This document shows, in pieces, positions 1 to 5,405 of a stretch of DNA of 5,405 nucleotides. The stretch comes from Actinomycetes bacterium. GTDB taxonomy: Bacteria > Actinomycetota > Thermoleophilia > Solirubrobacterales > Solirubrobacteraceae. The stretch's first letter is position 1, and the number at the start of each line of letters is the position of its first letter. The notes under the pieces are model-generated. The model worked only from the letters and a program-made list of their open reading frames with translations, was not told where the DNA came from and made no database searches. The stretch is taken from assembly GCA_023405705.1 (NCBI GenBank), contig JAEXXR010000614.1, positions 1 to 5,405 of the forward strand, written 5' to 3'. The translations under genes and the position numbers were made by a program.

Positions 1-465
1 CGCGTCCCCGACGCCGACGCGCTCTGCCGCTGCGGCAACCGCGGCTGCCTGGAGGCGGTCGCCTCCGGCGGCGCGCTCGCGAAGCGGCTGAGCGAGCAGG
101 GGCTGGCGGTCGCCAACGCGCGCGCCGTGGTCGACGTCGCGCAGGCCGGCGAGCCGCTCGCGGTCGAGGCGATCCGCGCGAGCGGCCACAGCATCGGCGA
201 GGCGATGGCCGGCGTGGTCAACTTCTTCAACCCGGCGACGCTGGTGATCGGCGGCGACCTCGCCCATGCCGGCGACGAGCTGCTCGCGGGCATCCGCAGC
301 GCCGTCTACCAGCGGTCGCTGATCCTCGCCACGCGCGACCTCCAGATCGTCACCTCGCGCCTGGACGAGGAGGCCGGCGTGATCGGCGCCGCGACGATGG
401 CGACCGACGGCCTCTTCGCCCCCGAGCGGGTCGACGCGCAGGCGGCGCGAGCGCTGGCGCGATGA
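1..465 (+). CDS. ROK-family protein, C-terminal part (probably a NagC/XylR-type transcriptional regulator)
   Basis: The frame is open from the first base, so the 5' end lies outside the window; 154 residues are visible. Residues 9-18 carry the ROK zinc signature CxCGxxxGCLE (C9, C11, C16), followed by the usual alanine/serine-rich helix. Residues 74-88 match the conserved ROK block with an asparagine-proline turn and a VIGGxLA strand (NFFNPATLVIGGDLA). The tail has the typical GVIGAA helix of the last domain. ROK proteins are either sugar kinases or sugar-responsive repressors that carry an N-terminal winged HTH. The deciding N-terminal half is missing. The extension past GAA (ending near 'LFAPERV') is more like the repressors, so I lean to a regulator, but a glucokinase-type enzyme is not excluded. 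The gene ends 18 bases before the end of the convergent minus-strand locus. Family assignment is firm; the subclass is inference. Confidence 0.9.
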   Translation, partial: RVPDADALCRCGNRGCLEAVASGGALAKRLSEQGLAVANARAVVDVAQAGEPLAVEAIRASGHSIGEAMAGVVNFFNPATLVIGGDLAHAGDELLAGIRSAVYQRSLILATRDLQIVTSRLDEEAGVIGAATMATDGLFAPERVDAQAARALAR

Positions 466-466
466 G

Positions 467-494
467 TCCGGCGGCGCGCCGCTCAGCCGCCGGG
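467..494. terminator. Inverted repeat between convergent genes, candidate bidirectional terminator
   Basis: CCGGCGGC at 468-475 and GCCGCCGG at 486-493 form a perfect 8-bp GC stem around a 10-nt loop; a T-G wobble at 467/494 can extend it. It starts just after the ROK stop codon (463-465), and the minus-strand stop codon (483-485) lies in the loop, so it could serve both transcripts. No T-tract follows on either strand, as is common in high-GC actinobacteria, so intrinsic termination is not proven and chance in GC-rich DNA is possible. Confidence 0.4.
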
Positions 495-976
495 AGCCGC
501 TTCTCCCTCGTCGTCGCCCGCCCTGGCGATGATCGAGATCGCCCCGCTGCGCTCCAGTATCGCGTGCTTGACCTGGTCCAGCCGCTCCACGCTCTCCTCC
601 AGCCGGCCCCGCTCCAGGTTGCCGTCGAGCCGGATCGTCATGCGCGTCATCCGGTCCTCGTGGACGACGCCGTTCTCGATCAGGACCAGCTGATCGCGAC
701 GTCCGTCGTGCGTGACGTGCGCGCGAACTCCAGCTCCAGCTGGGTGTCGGCGGTCAGGCGCCCCGACCGCTCGTAGGTGACCGTCCCTCCGGCGCGCGTG
801 GAGCCCGCGGTGACCTCGCTGAAGAGGCCGTCGCCGAACAGGCCGGCGACGGCGGCGACGGGAACGAGCGCGAGCAGCCGCCAGGCCACGCGCTGGACGC
901 GCCCGAAGCGCCGCTGGAAGGTCAGGGCCTGGTCGATCTGCAGGCCGTGCGTCACTGGCGGAGCGGGACCCGGCAT
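483..976 (-). pseudogene. Frame-disrupted locus: one-helix membrane protein N-half joined out of frame to a YetF/DUF421-type C-terminal domain
   Basis: Two minus-strand frames share the coding signal. From ATG at 976 the first frame reads about 86 plausible residues: a basic stretch (TFQRRFGRVQRVAW), a hydrophobic helix at about 32-48 (LLALVPVAAVAGLFGDG), then a polar strand-rich part ending near LELEFAR at about 719. It then runs into a stop at 682-680. The second frame (-1 relative to the first) becomes sensible from about 710 onward: QLVLIENGVV, then DRMTRM, then RLDQVKHAILERSGAISII, ending at 483. This second part resembles the C-terminal cytoplasmic domain of YetF/DUF421 membrane proteins (LIxNG start, then AxLExxGxISII end). 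The usual three DUF421 membrane helices are absent. The simplest reading is a deletion that fused two neighbouring genes, or a single-base frameshift in an existing fusion. A sequencing error cannot be excluded. An alternative upstream ATG lies at 1012. Function is unknown, and the locus is probably non-functional. Confidence 0.6.
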
Positions 977-1097
977 CCGCGCCCCGTACCCGCGAATCGC
1001 CGATCCACACACGGTGCGCTCGGCGTCCGACGACGCAGCGCGCCGAAGCTCGTCACCTCGGGTTTGCAGCGGTCAGATCGGGGCACCGGATAGGTCG

Positions 1098-2381
1098 ATG
1101 ACGGATGTGGCGACGGCCGGCTTCAACTCGACGCGCGCGCTGGACGTCGGCGTCTCCGAGCGGCGCCGGATCGCTCGCGCGCTGCACGACGAGACGCTGC
1201 AGGAGCTGACCCTGGCGCTGGCGGCCGCGGTGCGCCACGAGCCGGCGGACGACCTGCTCGCGTCGCTGCGACGCGCCTCCCAGCAGATCCGCGCGGCGAT
1301 CTTCGACCTGCGGCCCGACGAGCCGGAGCAGGAGCGGCTCCCCGCGCGCCTCGAGCAGCTCGCGGCGCGCCAGCAGGCGATCGACCCGGGGCGCGAGATC
1401 GTCGTCGATCTCGACGACGCGCCCGACCAGCTTCCGGGCGACGTGTCGATCCACCTGCTGCGGATCGTCGGCGAGGCGTTGACGTACGCGCGGCGCCGCG
1501 CCGGCGCGCGCCGCGTCGAGCTGCGCGTGGCGATGCGCGACGAGACGCTGATCGCGTCGGTCGCCCACGACGGGCGCGAGCGCACGCGCGAGCCCTTCCC
1601 AGCGCATGCGCTCACCGGCACGCGCGAACGCGCCGCGCTGCTCGGAGGCGAGCTGACCGTGAGCGAGGCGCCCGGGGGCGGCACGATCGTCGAGCTGCGC
1701 GCGCCGCTGTCCGGACGCCCGCGGTCGGTCGGCCGGCCGCGGGTCCTGCTCGTCGACGACCACGCGGCGACGCGGGAGGCGATGGCGGTCGCGTTCGCCG
1801 ACGACGGCCGCTTCGCCGTCGCGGCGCAGGCCGGATCGGTCGCCGAGGCGCGACCGTCGCTGGAGCACGTCGACGTGGCGATCGTCGACCTCGTCCTCCC
1901 GGACGGCGACGGCGGCGACCTGATCGCGGAGCTGCTGGCCGTCAACACGAACGCCCGGGCGCTCGTGCTCAGCGCCGACCTCGACCGCTGCGCCGCGGCA
2001 CGCGCGGTGGAGCAGGGCGCGGCCGGCGTGCTGAGCAAGTCGGCCCACCTGCACGAGGTGGTCGGCGCGGTCCGCCGGGTGCTCGCCGGGGAGCCGCTGA
2101 TCCCGCTCGACGAGGCGGTCGAGCTGCTGCGGCTCGCCGGTCGCGAGCGCGAACGCGCGCAGCACGAGCGCCGCATGATCGAGACCTTGACCGCGCGCGA
2201 GCTGGAGGTCCTGCAGCTGCTCGCAGACGGCATGGACGCAGCAGCGATCGCCGCGCGCCTCTGCATCTCCCCGCGGACGGAGCGCAACCACGTGGCGAAC
2301 ATCCTCGGCAAGCTGCGCGTGCACTCGCAGCTGCAGGCGGTGATCTTCGGTCTGCGGCACGAGGTGGTCGCCCTGCGCTGA
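1098..2381 (+). CDS. Hybrid histidine kinase-response regulator: HisKA_3 / degenerate HATPase / receiver / LuxR-type HTH
   Basis: This 427-aa soluble protein has no membrane segment and no sensor domain. Residues 20-75 form a HisKA_3 region with H-box [12 protein letters not shown] (candidate phospho-His H30). Residues 115-204 form a HATPase_c-like domain ending in an intact APGGGT loop, but with Y130 where the N-box Asn belongs, H157 and E161 in the G1 box, and AHAL (169-172) in place of GHGL. Residues 214-330 form a receiver with acidic pair D220/D221, phospho-acceptor D264, S292 and K314 all in place. Residues 364-420 form a NarL/LuxR HTH ([15 protein letters not shown], then the recognition helix and NILGKL). 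NarL-family pairs are normally two proteins; here kinase and DNA-binding regulator are one chain, so it could act as a one-protein transcription switch. The ATG at 1098 is chosen because domain homology begins about 20 residues in; the frame is open back to 777 but that part only mirrors the opposite-strand locus. No good ribosome site precedes it (only AGG at 1092-1094), so a leaderless message is possible. The target genes are unknown; the downstream operon is a candidate. Confidence 0.88.
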   Translation: MTDVATAGFNSTRALDVGVSERRRIARALHDETLQELTLALAAAVRHEPADDLLASLRRASQQIRAAIFDLRPDEPEQERLPARLEQLAARQQAIDPGREIVVDLDDAPDQLPGDVSIHLLRIVGEALTYARRRAGARRVELRVAMRDETLIASVAHDGRERTREPFPAHALTGTRERAALLGGELTVSEAPGGGTIVELRAPLSGRPRSVGRPRVLLVDDHAATREAMAVAFADDGRFAVAAQAGSVAEARPSLEHVDVAIVDLVLPDGDGGDLIAELLAVNTNARALVLSADLDRCAAARAVEQGAAGVLSKSAHLHEVVGAVRRVLAGEPLIPLDEAVELLRLAGRERERAQHERRMIETLTARELEVLQLLADGMDAAAIAARLCISPRTERNHVANILGKLRVHSQLQAVIFGLRHEVVALR

Positions 2382-2406
2382 CGGTCTGGGGCGTCTGCCC
2401 CAGCCG
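2382..2406 (+). terminator. Hairpin directly after the kinase-regulator stop codon
   Basis: CTGGGG at 2386-2391 pairs with CCCCAG at 2398-2403 around a 6-nt loop. The flanking CGG (2382-2384) and CCG (2404-2406) extend the stem to 9 bp with a single bulged T at 2385. It begins immediately after the TGA at 2379-2381 and lies 55 bases before the next gene, a good place for a terminator. There is no T-run downstream, so it may be a weak or Rho-assisted terminator, or a message-stabilising structure. Confidence 0.45.
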
Positions 2407-2461
2407 AAGATGGAGCAGACGTGCCAGTTCCGCTCCGCTCCGCGCTGGCGAGACTCGGGCC

Positions 2462-2803
2462 ATGAGCGACAAGGCAGCCATCACCATCAACCTCCCGCGC
2501 ACGGAGGTCGAGCGGCGTTGGACCTCCTCCGAGCTGGACGACGCCGGCGACGTCACCTTCAAGGACGCGCCGGGCGACCGCGGAACGGAGATCCACGTCG
2601 CGCTCGGCTCGGGCGACGGGCCGATCGGCAAGCTCACGGGCGCGGTCCCGCTGGCGCAGGTCAAGGATCGGCTCCGTCACTTCAAGCAGCAGCTGGAGAC
2701 CGGCGAGATCCCGCGCTCCGACGGCACGCCCGAAGGCGAGTCGGTCGGGCGCAAGCTCAAGCAGCGGCCCGCACAGCCGCTGGAGGAGGCGAGCGCGCGA
2801 TGA
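2462..2803 (+). CDS. Short SRPBCC-like (polyketide cyclase/dehydrase-related) protein
   Basis: This 113-aa protein looks like a cut-down SRPBCC (START/Bet v1-like) domain. Residues 5-20 resemble the first strand and helix of such proteins ([16 protein letters not shown], usually followed by W/F-rich 'ENLPRF' sequence). Residues 28-48 resemble a late strand pair ([19 protein letters not shown]). Residues 62-85 form the typical C-terminal helix with the ending [17 protein letters not shown]. The middle strands that line the ligand cavity in full SRPBCC proteins (normally about 150 residues or more) are missing. The polar tail (91-113) is probably disordered. There is no signal peptide or membrane segment, so it is likely cytoplasmic. 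Its stop overlaps the start of the dehydrogenase gene (ATGA, 2800-2803), indicating translational coupling and a shared role. The start at 2462 has no strong ribosome site; it is chosen because the fold begins at once. A binding or accessory role is inference, and catalytic residues are not recognisable. Confidence 0.75.
   Translation: MSDKAAITINLPRTEVERRWTSSELDDAGDVTFKDAPGDRGTEIHVALGSGDGPIGKLTGAVPLAQVKDRLRHFKQQLETGEIPRSDGTPEGESVGRKLKQRPAQPLEEASAR
2782..2789 (+). promoter_or_regulatory. Strong ribosome binding site for the zinc dehydrogenase
   Basis: GGAGGAGG lies 10 nt before the ATG at 2800, inside the 3' end of the SRPBCC-like gene. It fixes the dehydrogenase start at 2800 rather than at the frame's upstream ATG at 2410, which would overlap the whole preceding gene. 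Confidence 0.75.
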
Positions 2804-3978
2804 GGGCGAACGTGTGGTCGGGCCGCAACACGGTCCAGGTCGAGAACGTCCCCGACCCGAAGATCCTCAACGACCGCGACGCGATCGTCCGCATCACGTC
2901 GACGGCGATCTGCGGCTCGGACCTGCATCTCTACGACGGCTACATCCCGACGATGGAGAAGGGCGACATCCTCGGTCACGAGTTCATGGGCGAGGTCGTC
3001 GAGACCGGCCGCGGCCTGTCGAACCTCGCGGTCGGCGACCGCGTCGTCGTGCCGTTCCCGATCGCCTGCGGCAGCTGCTGGGCGTGCAGACACGAGCTGT
3101 ACTCCGTCTGCGAGAACTCCAACCCCAACTGGGGCCTCGCCGAGAAGGCGTTCGGGCACGGCACGGCCGGGATCTTCGGCTACTCGCACCTGACGGGCGG
3201 CTACGCCGGCGGTCAGGCCGAGTACGCGCGCGTCCCGTTCGCCGACGTCGGCCCGATCAAGATCGAGGACGACCTCCCGGACGAGCAGGTGCTGTTCCTG
3301 TCGGACATCTTCCCGACGGGCTACATGGGCGCCGAGATGTGCGACATCAAGGGCGGCGAGGTGATCGCCGTCTTCGGCGCCGGCCCCGTCGGCCAGTTCG
3401 CGATCGCCAGCGCCGTCATGCTCGGCGCCGAGCAGGTGATCGCGATCGACCAGTACGACTACCGCCTGCAGATGGCGCGCAACAAGGCGGGCGCCACCGC
3501 GACGATCAACTTCGCCGAGGATCCGGACGTCGTCGAGCAGCTCAAGGAGCTCACCGGCGGGCGCGGCCCGGACGCGGTGATCGACGCCGTCGGCATGGAG
3601 GCGTCGCACGGTCACGGCGCCGTTGCGGCGGTCGACCGCGTCAAGCAGGCGGCGCGCATCGAGAGCGACCGCGGTCACGCGCTGCGCGACGCGATCCTCG
3701 CCTGCCGACCGGCCGGCATCGTGTCGGTGATCGGCGTCTACGGCGGGCTGATGGACAAGTTCCCGACCGGCGCCTTCATGAACAAGGGCCTGACCATGCG
3801 CACGGGTCAGTGCCACGTGCAGAGATACCTGCGGCCGTTGTACGAGCACGTCAGGAACGGCGACATCGACCCCAGCTTCGTGGTCACCCATCGCCTGCCG
3901 CTCGGCGAGGCGCCCAACGGCTACGAGACCTTCAAGCACAAGCAGGACGAGTGCGTGAAGGTCGTGCTCAAGCCCTGA
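2800..3978 (+). CDS. Zinc-dependent alcohol dehydrogenase, glutathione-independent formaldehyde dehydrogenase-like
   Basis: This 392-aa protein is full length for the medium-chain dehydrogenase/reductase family. Residues 1-150 form the GroES-like catalytic domain. Likely catalytic zinc ligands are C38 (AICGSDLH), H60 with E61 (GHEFMGEV) and D169 (SDIFPTG), the Asp ligand being a mark of the formaldehyde dehydrogenase-like branch. Structural zinc cysteines are C90, C93, C96 and C104. The Rossmann part has GAGPVG at 193-198 and an acidic residue at the end of the second strand (D217 in AIDQ), favouring NAD+ over NADP+. The segment 263-300 ([10 protein letters not shown] onward) and the C-terminal block with [12 protein letters not shown] are characteristic of this branch. 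The enzyme should oxidise an alcohol or aldehyde with NAD+ in the cytoplasm; the true substrate is unknown, and many relatives are not proven formaldehyde dehydrogenases. It is coupled to the SRPBCC-like gene upstream and followed after 12 nt by a membrane protein gene. Confidence 0.93.
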   Translation: MRANVWSGRNTVQVENVPDPKILNDRDAIVRITSTAICGSDLHLYDGYIPTMEKGDILGHEFMGEVVETGRGLSNLAVGDRVVVPFPIACGSCWACRHELYSVCENSNPNWGLAEKAFGHGTAGIFGYSHLTGGYAGGQAEYARVPFADVGPIKIEDDLPDEQVLFLSDIFPTGYMGAEMCDIKGGEVIAVFGAGPVGQFAIASAVMLGAEQVIAIDQYDYRLQMARNKAGATATINFAEDPDVVEQLKELTGGRGPDAVIDAVGMEASHGHGAVAAVDRVKQAARIESDRGHALRDAILACRPAGIVSVIGVYGGLMDKFPTGAFMNKGLTMRTGQCHVQRYLRPLYEHVRNGDIDPSFVVTHRLPLGEAPNGYETFKHKQDECVKVVLKP

Positions 3979-3979
3979 C

Positions 3980-3984
3980 AGGAG
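3980..3984 (+). promoter_or_regulatory. Ribosome binding site for the small membrane protein
   Basis: AGGAG lies 6 nt before the ATG at 3991 and just after the dehydrogenase stop (3976-3978). The placement supports both the chosen start and co-transcription. Confidence 0.75.
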
Positions 3985-3990
3985 ATCCCG

Positions 3991-4482
3991 ATGCCGTTTC
4001 CCCCTCGCCCCGTCGACAGCACGCTTCACGGCGTCGTCGACTACACCGCAGGAGCGACCCTGCTGACCGTGCTCCCCAAGCTGGTCGGTGTCGAGGGCAC
4101 GCGCTCGGCACGCCAGATCCGCACCGCCGGTGCGATCCACGCCGGCTACAGCGCGCTGACCGACTACCCCCTCGGAGTGGTCAGGGCGATCCCGTACCAG
4201 GCGCACCTCGCGATCGACGCGCTCGGCGCGATCGCGCTGGCGGCGACGCCGTTCGTCACCGGCCAGTACAAGGAGGGCCGCCGGCAGTGGCTGCCGCAAG
4301 TCGCGCTGGCGCTGTTCGAGCTGTCCTCGCTGGCCCTGTCGGACCCCACCGGTCACGGCGACTACCACGGCGACGTCGAGGCGGTCCGCAGAGCCAACAC
4401 GGAGGACCCGCACCGCAAGATCCACGACGGCACCCCCGCCGTGCGCCGGGCGACCGCTGCGACGACGGCCGCGACGAGCTAG
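3991..4482 (+). CDS. Small integral membrane protein, function unknown
   Basis: The 163-aa protein has about four hydrophobic stretches: roughly 14-34 (HGVVDYTAGATLLTVLPKLV), 45-58, 70-90 (AHLAIDALGAIALAATPFVT) and 100-116. It resembles a family of small actinobacterial and proteobacterial membrane proteins with an opening 'HGxxDY' motif, a 'LTDYxLGxVRxIP' loop (here residues 56-68) and a following 'AHLAxDA' helix. I recognise the pattern but know no established function. The last 45 residues are polar, rich in His, Asp, Arg and Thr, and probably lie outside the membrane. There is no cleavable signal peptide; the start is fixed by the AGGAG site. It lies 12 nt after the dehydrogenase and 4 nt before the next gene, so it belongs to the same transcription unit. 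A role as membrane partner of the neighbouring enzyme is speculative. Confidence 0.85.
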   Translation: MPFPPRPVDSTLHGVVDYTAGATLLTVLPKLVGVEGTRSARQIRTAGAIHAGYSALTDYPLGVVRAIPYQAHLAIDALGAIALAATPFVTGQYKEGRRQWLPQVALALFELSSLALSDPTGHGDYHGDVEAVRRANTEDPHRKIHDGTPAVRRATAATTAATS

Positions 4483-4486
4483 CCGC

Positions 4487-5405
4487 GTGCCGAAGACGCT
4501 TGGACTGGTCGCCGATCCGATCGTCGTCGCGGAGACGGTCGAGGGCACCGTCGAGGAGATCGCCGCCCGGCTGCGCGGGGACTGGCACGTGCGCGTCGAC
4601 GAGCAGACCTTCGCGGCCGGGCAGGAGCTGCGCGAGCTCTCCCAGCGGGCCGAGCAGCTCGCCGACGAGCACGGCTGGGACGCGGTGATCGGCCTCACCG
4701 ACCTGCCGATCGTCGTCGACGGCGAGATCGTGCTCGCGGACGTCTCCCCGCGAGAGCGCGCCGCGGTGCTGTCGGTGCCCGCGCTCGGCCCGCTGCCGCT
4801 GCGGCGACGGGTGCGGCGCGCCGTCGTGCAGGTGGCGGAAGCGCTCGAGAGCGGCGGTGATCGCCGCGTCGTCCGGATCAGCCGCGGCGGTCATGTCCGC
4901 CTGCTGCTCGGGATGGTGGCCGCCAACCACCCGGTGCGGCTCATGCGCAATCTCACCAGCGCGGGCGCCGCCGCGCTCGCCACGACCGCGATCGCGCTGA
5001 TGAACTCCAGCGTCTGGCAGCTGTCCGACCGTCTCGCGCCGCCCCGCATGGCAGCCGCTCTGCTGCTGTCGGTCGCGATCATGGTGAGCTGGCTGATCGT
5101 GCACTACGGCCTCTGGGAGGCGCCCGACGACGACGAGCAGGGCATCCTGCCGGCGGGCCGCAAGCGCGCGGCGCTGTTCAACGCCGCCACCGTGCTCACC
5201 CTGGTGGCCGGCGTGATCGCGTTGTACGGACTGCTGCTGGCGGTCGCCCTGGCCGCAGCCGCCCTCGTGATCGAGGACAGCGTGCTCGCCTCCAACCTCG
5301 GGCACGGGGTGGGTGCGAGCGACTACCTCGAGCTCGCCGTCTTCGCCACCTCGATCGGCATCGTCGGCGGCGCCCTGGGCTCGGGCTTCGAGTCCCAGGA
5401 CGCGG
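4487..5405 (+). CDS. Membrane protein with soluble N-terminal domain (family often labelled 5,10-methylene-tetrahydrofolate dehydrogenase), 3' end beyond window
   Basis: The frame stays open to the window end; 306 residues are visible. Residues 1-145 are soluble and start KTLGLVADP, with a GLTDLPI motif at 69-75 and the block ADVSPRERAAVLSVPALGP at 84-102, followed by an arginine-rich stretch. The second half is hydrophobic with about four helices at roughly 156-175, 187-206, 230-262 and 281-300, and ends in GIVGGALGSGFES. Many actinobacterial relatives carry the database name 5,10-methylene-tetrahydrofolate dehydrogenase. I see no folate-dehydrogenase fold or Rossmann motif here, so I regard that label as doubtful. 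The GTG at 4487, 4 nt after the previous stop, is chosen because the family's N-terminus (LGLVADP) begins there; no clear ribosome site precedes it, which suggests translational coupling. It is probably the fourth gene of the operon that starts at 2462. Function is unknown. Confidence 0.82.
   Translation, partial: MPKTLGLVADPIVVAETVEGTVEEIAARLRGDWHVRVDEQTFAAGQELRELSQRAEQLADEHGWDAVIGLTDLPIVVDGEIVLADVSPRERAAVLSVPALGPLPLRRRVRRAVVQVAEALESGGDRRVVRISRGGHVRLLLGMVAANHPVRLMRNLTSAGAAALATTAIALMNSSVWQLSDRLAPPRMAAALLLSVAIMVSWLIVHYGLWEAPDDDEQGILPAGRKRAALFNAATVLTLVAGVIALYGLLLAVALAAAALVIEDSVLASNLGHGVGASDYLELAVFATSIGIVGGALGSGFESQDA

Noticed and set aside
462..776. Plus-strand reading frame overlapping the ROK stop by ATGA
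   Set aside because: The translation looks like an antisense shadow of the YetF/DUF421-type sequence on the minus strand and contains no recognisable domain.
777..1097. N-terminal extension of the kinase-regulator frame back to 777
   Set aside because: The extra 107 residues are low-complexity, rich in Arg/Pro/Ser, match no domain, and lie opposite the minus-strand locus that has recognisable protein sequence. Domain homology starts only after ATG 1098.
2426..2446. Short direct repeat CGCTC/CGCTC/CGCGC upstream of the SRPBCC-like gene as an operator
   Set aside because: The units are too short and imperfect to separate from GC-rich background, and no promoter elements are recognisable around it.
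1053..2680. Long minus-strand open frames opposite the kinase-regulator gene
   Set aside because: They are Arg/Ser/Ala-rich antisense translations typical of high-GC DNA; the plus strand carries unmistakable kinase, receiver and HTH motifs.
2410..2799. Upstream start at 2410 for the dehydrogenase
   Set aside because: It would overlap the entire SRPBCC-like gene. The strong GGAGGAGG site before ATG 2800 and the family's N-terminus both support 2800.
2814..4688. 624-residue plus-strand open frame overlapping the dehydrogenase in another frame
   Set aside because: It is extremely Arg/Pro-rich, an out-of-frame reading of the dehydrogenase and following genes.
2677..4698. 673-residue minus-strand open frame across the dehydrogenase and membrane protein genes
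   Set aside because: It is repetitive in Arg, Val, Asp and His and without domains; it spans two clearly real plus-strand genes and is a GC-driven shadow.
4256..5305. 349-residue minus-strand open frame opposite the last gene
   Set aside because: It is Gly/Arg/Gln/His-rich with no domain or plausible start site, and the plus-strand frame has clear membrane helices and family motifs.

Overview
The window is very GC-rich with strongly G/C-ending codons and ribosome sites of the GGAGG type. The protein families (a ROK regulator, a HisKA_3-type kinase, a GroES-like zinc dehydrogenase with a short SRPBCC partner, and a membrane protein often labelled a methylene-tetrahydrofolate dehydrogenase) point to a high-GC actinobacterium. 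A soil lineage such as Thermoleophilia/Solirubrobacterales is my best guess; this is inference from family resemblance, not a phylogeny.

Layout. Positions 1-465 hold the C-terminal part of a ROK-family protein (+), cut by the window edge. It converges on a minus-strand locus (976 down to 483) that looks broken: its first half, with one membrane helix, and its second half, a YetF/DUF421-type C-terminal domain, lie in different frames. An inverted repeat sits between the two convergent ends. After a short divergent gap, 1098-2381 (+) encodes an unusual one-protein two-component regulator: HisKA_3 dimerisation/phosphotransfer region, HATPase-like domain, receiver and LuxR-type HTH. The receiver pocket and phospho-accepting His look intact, but the N, G1 and G2 boxes of the ATPase domain are all altered. 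A hairpin follows its stop codon.

From 2462 to the window end, four tightly packed + strand genes look like one operon: a short SRPBCC-like protein (113 aa), a full-length zinc-dependent dehydrogenase of the glutathione-independent formaldehyde dehydrogenase-like group (ATGA overlap with the previous gene), a small multi-helix membrane protein (12-nt gap), and a partial protein with a soluble N-terminal domain plus about four membrane helices (4-nt gap). The operon looks like an oxidation/detoxification or envelope module whose physiological substrate cannot be read from the sequence.

No tRNA, rRNA, CRISPR array, insertion sequence or long repeat was seen. The most noteworthy items are the kinase-regulator fusion with a degenerate ATP site, the broken YetF-type locus, and the miniature SRPBCC protein coupled to the dehydrogenase.
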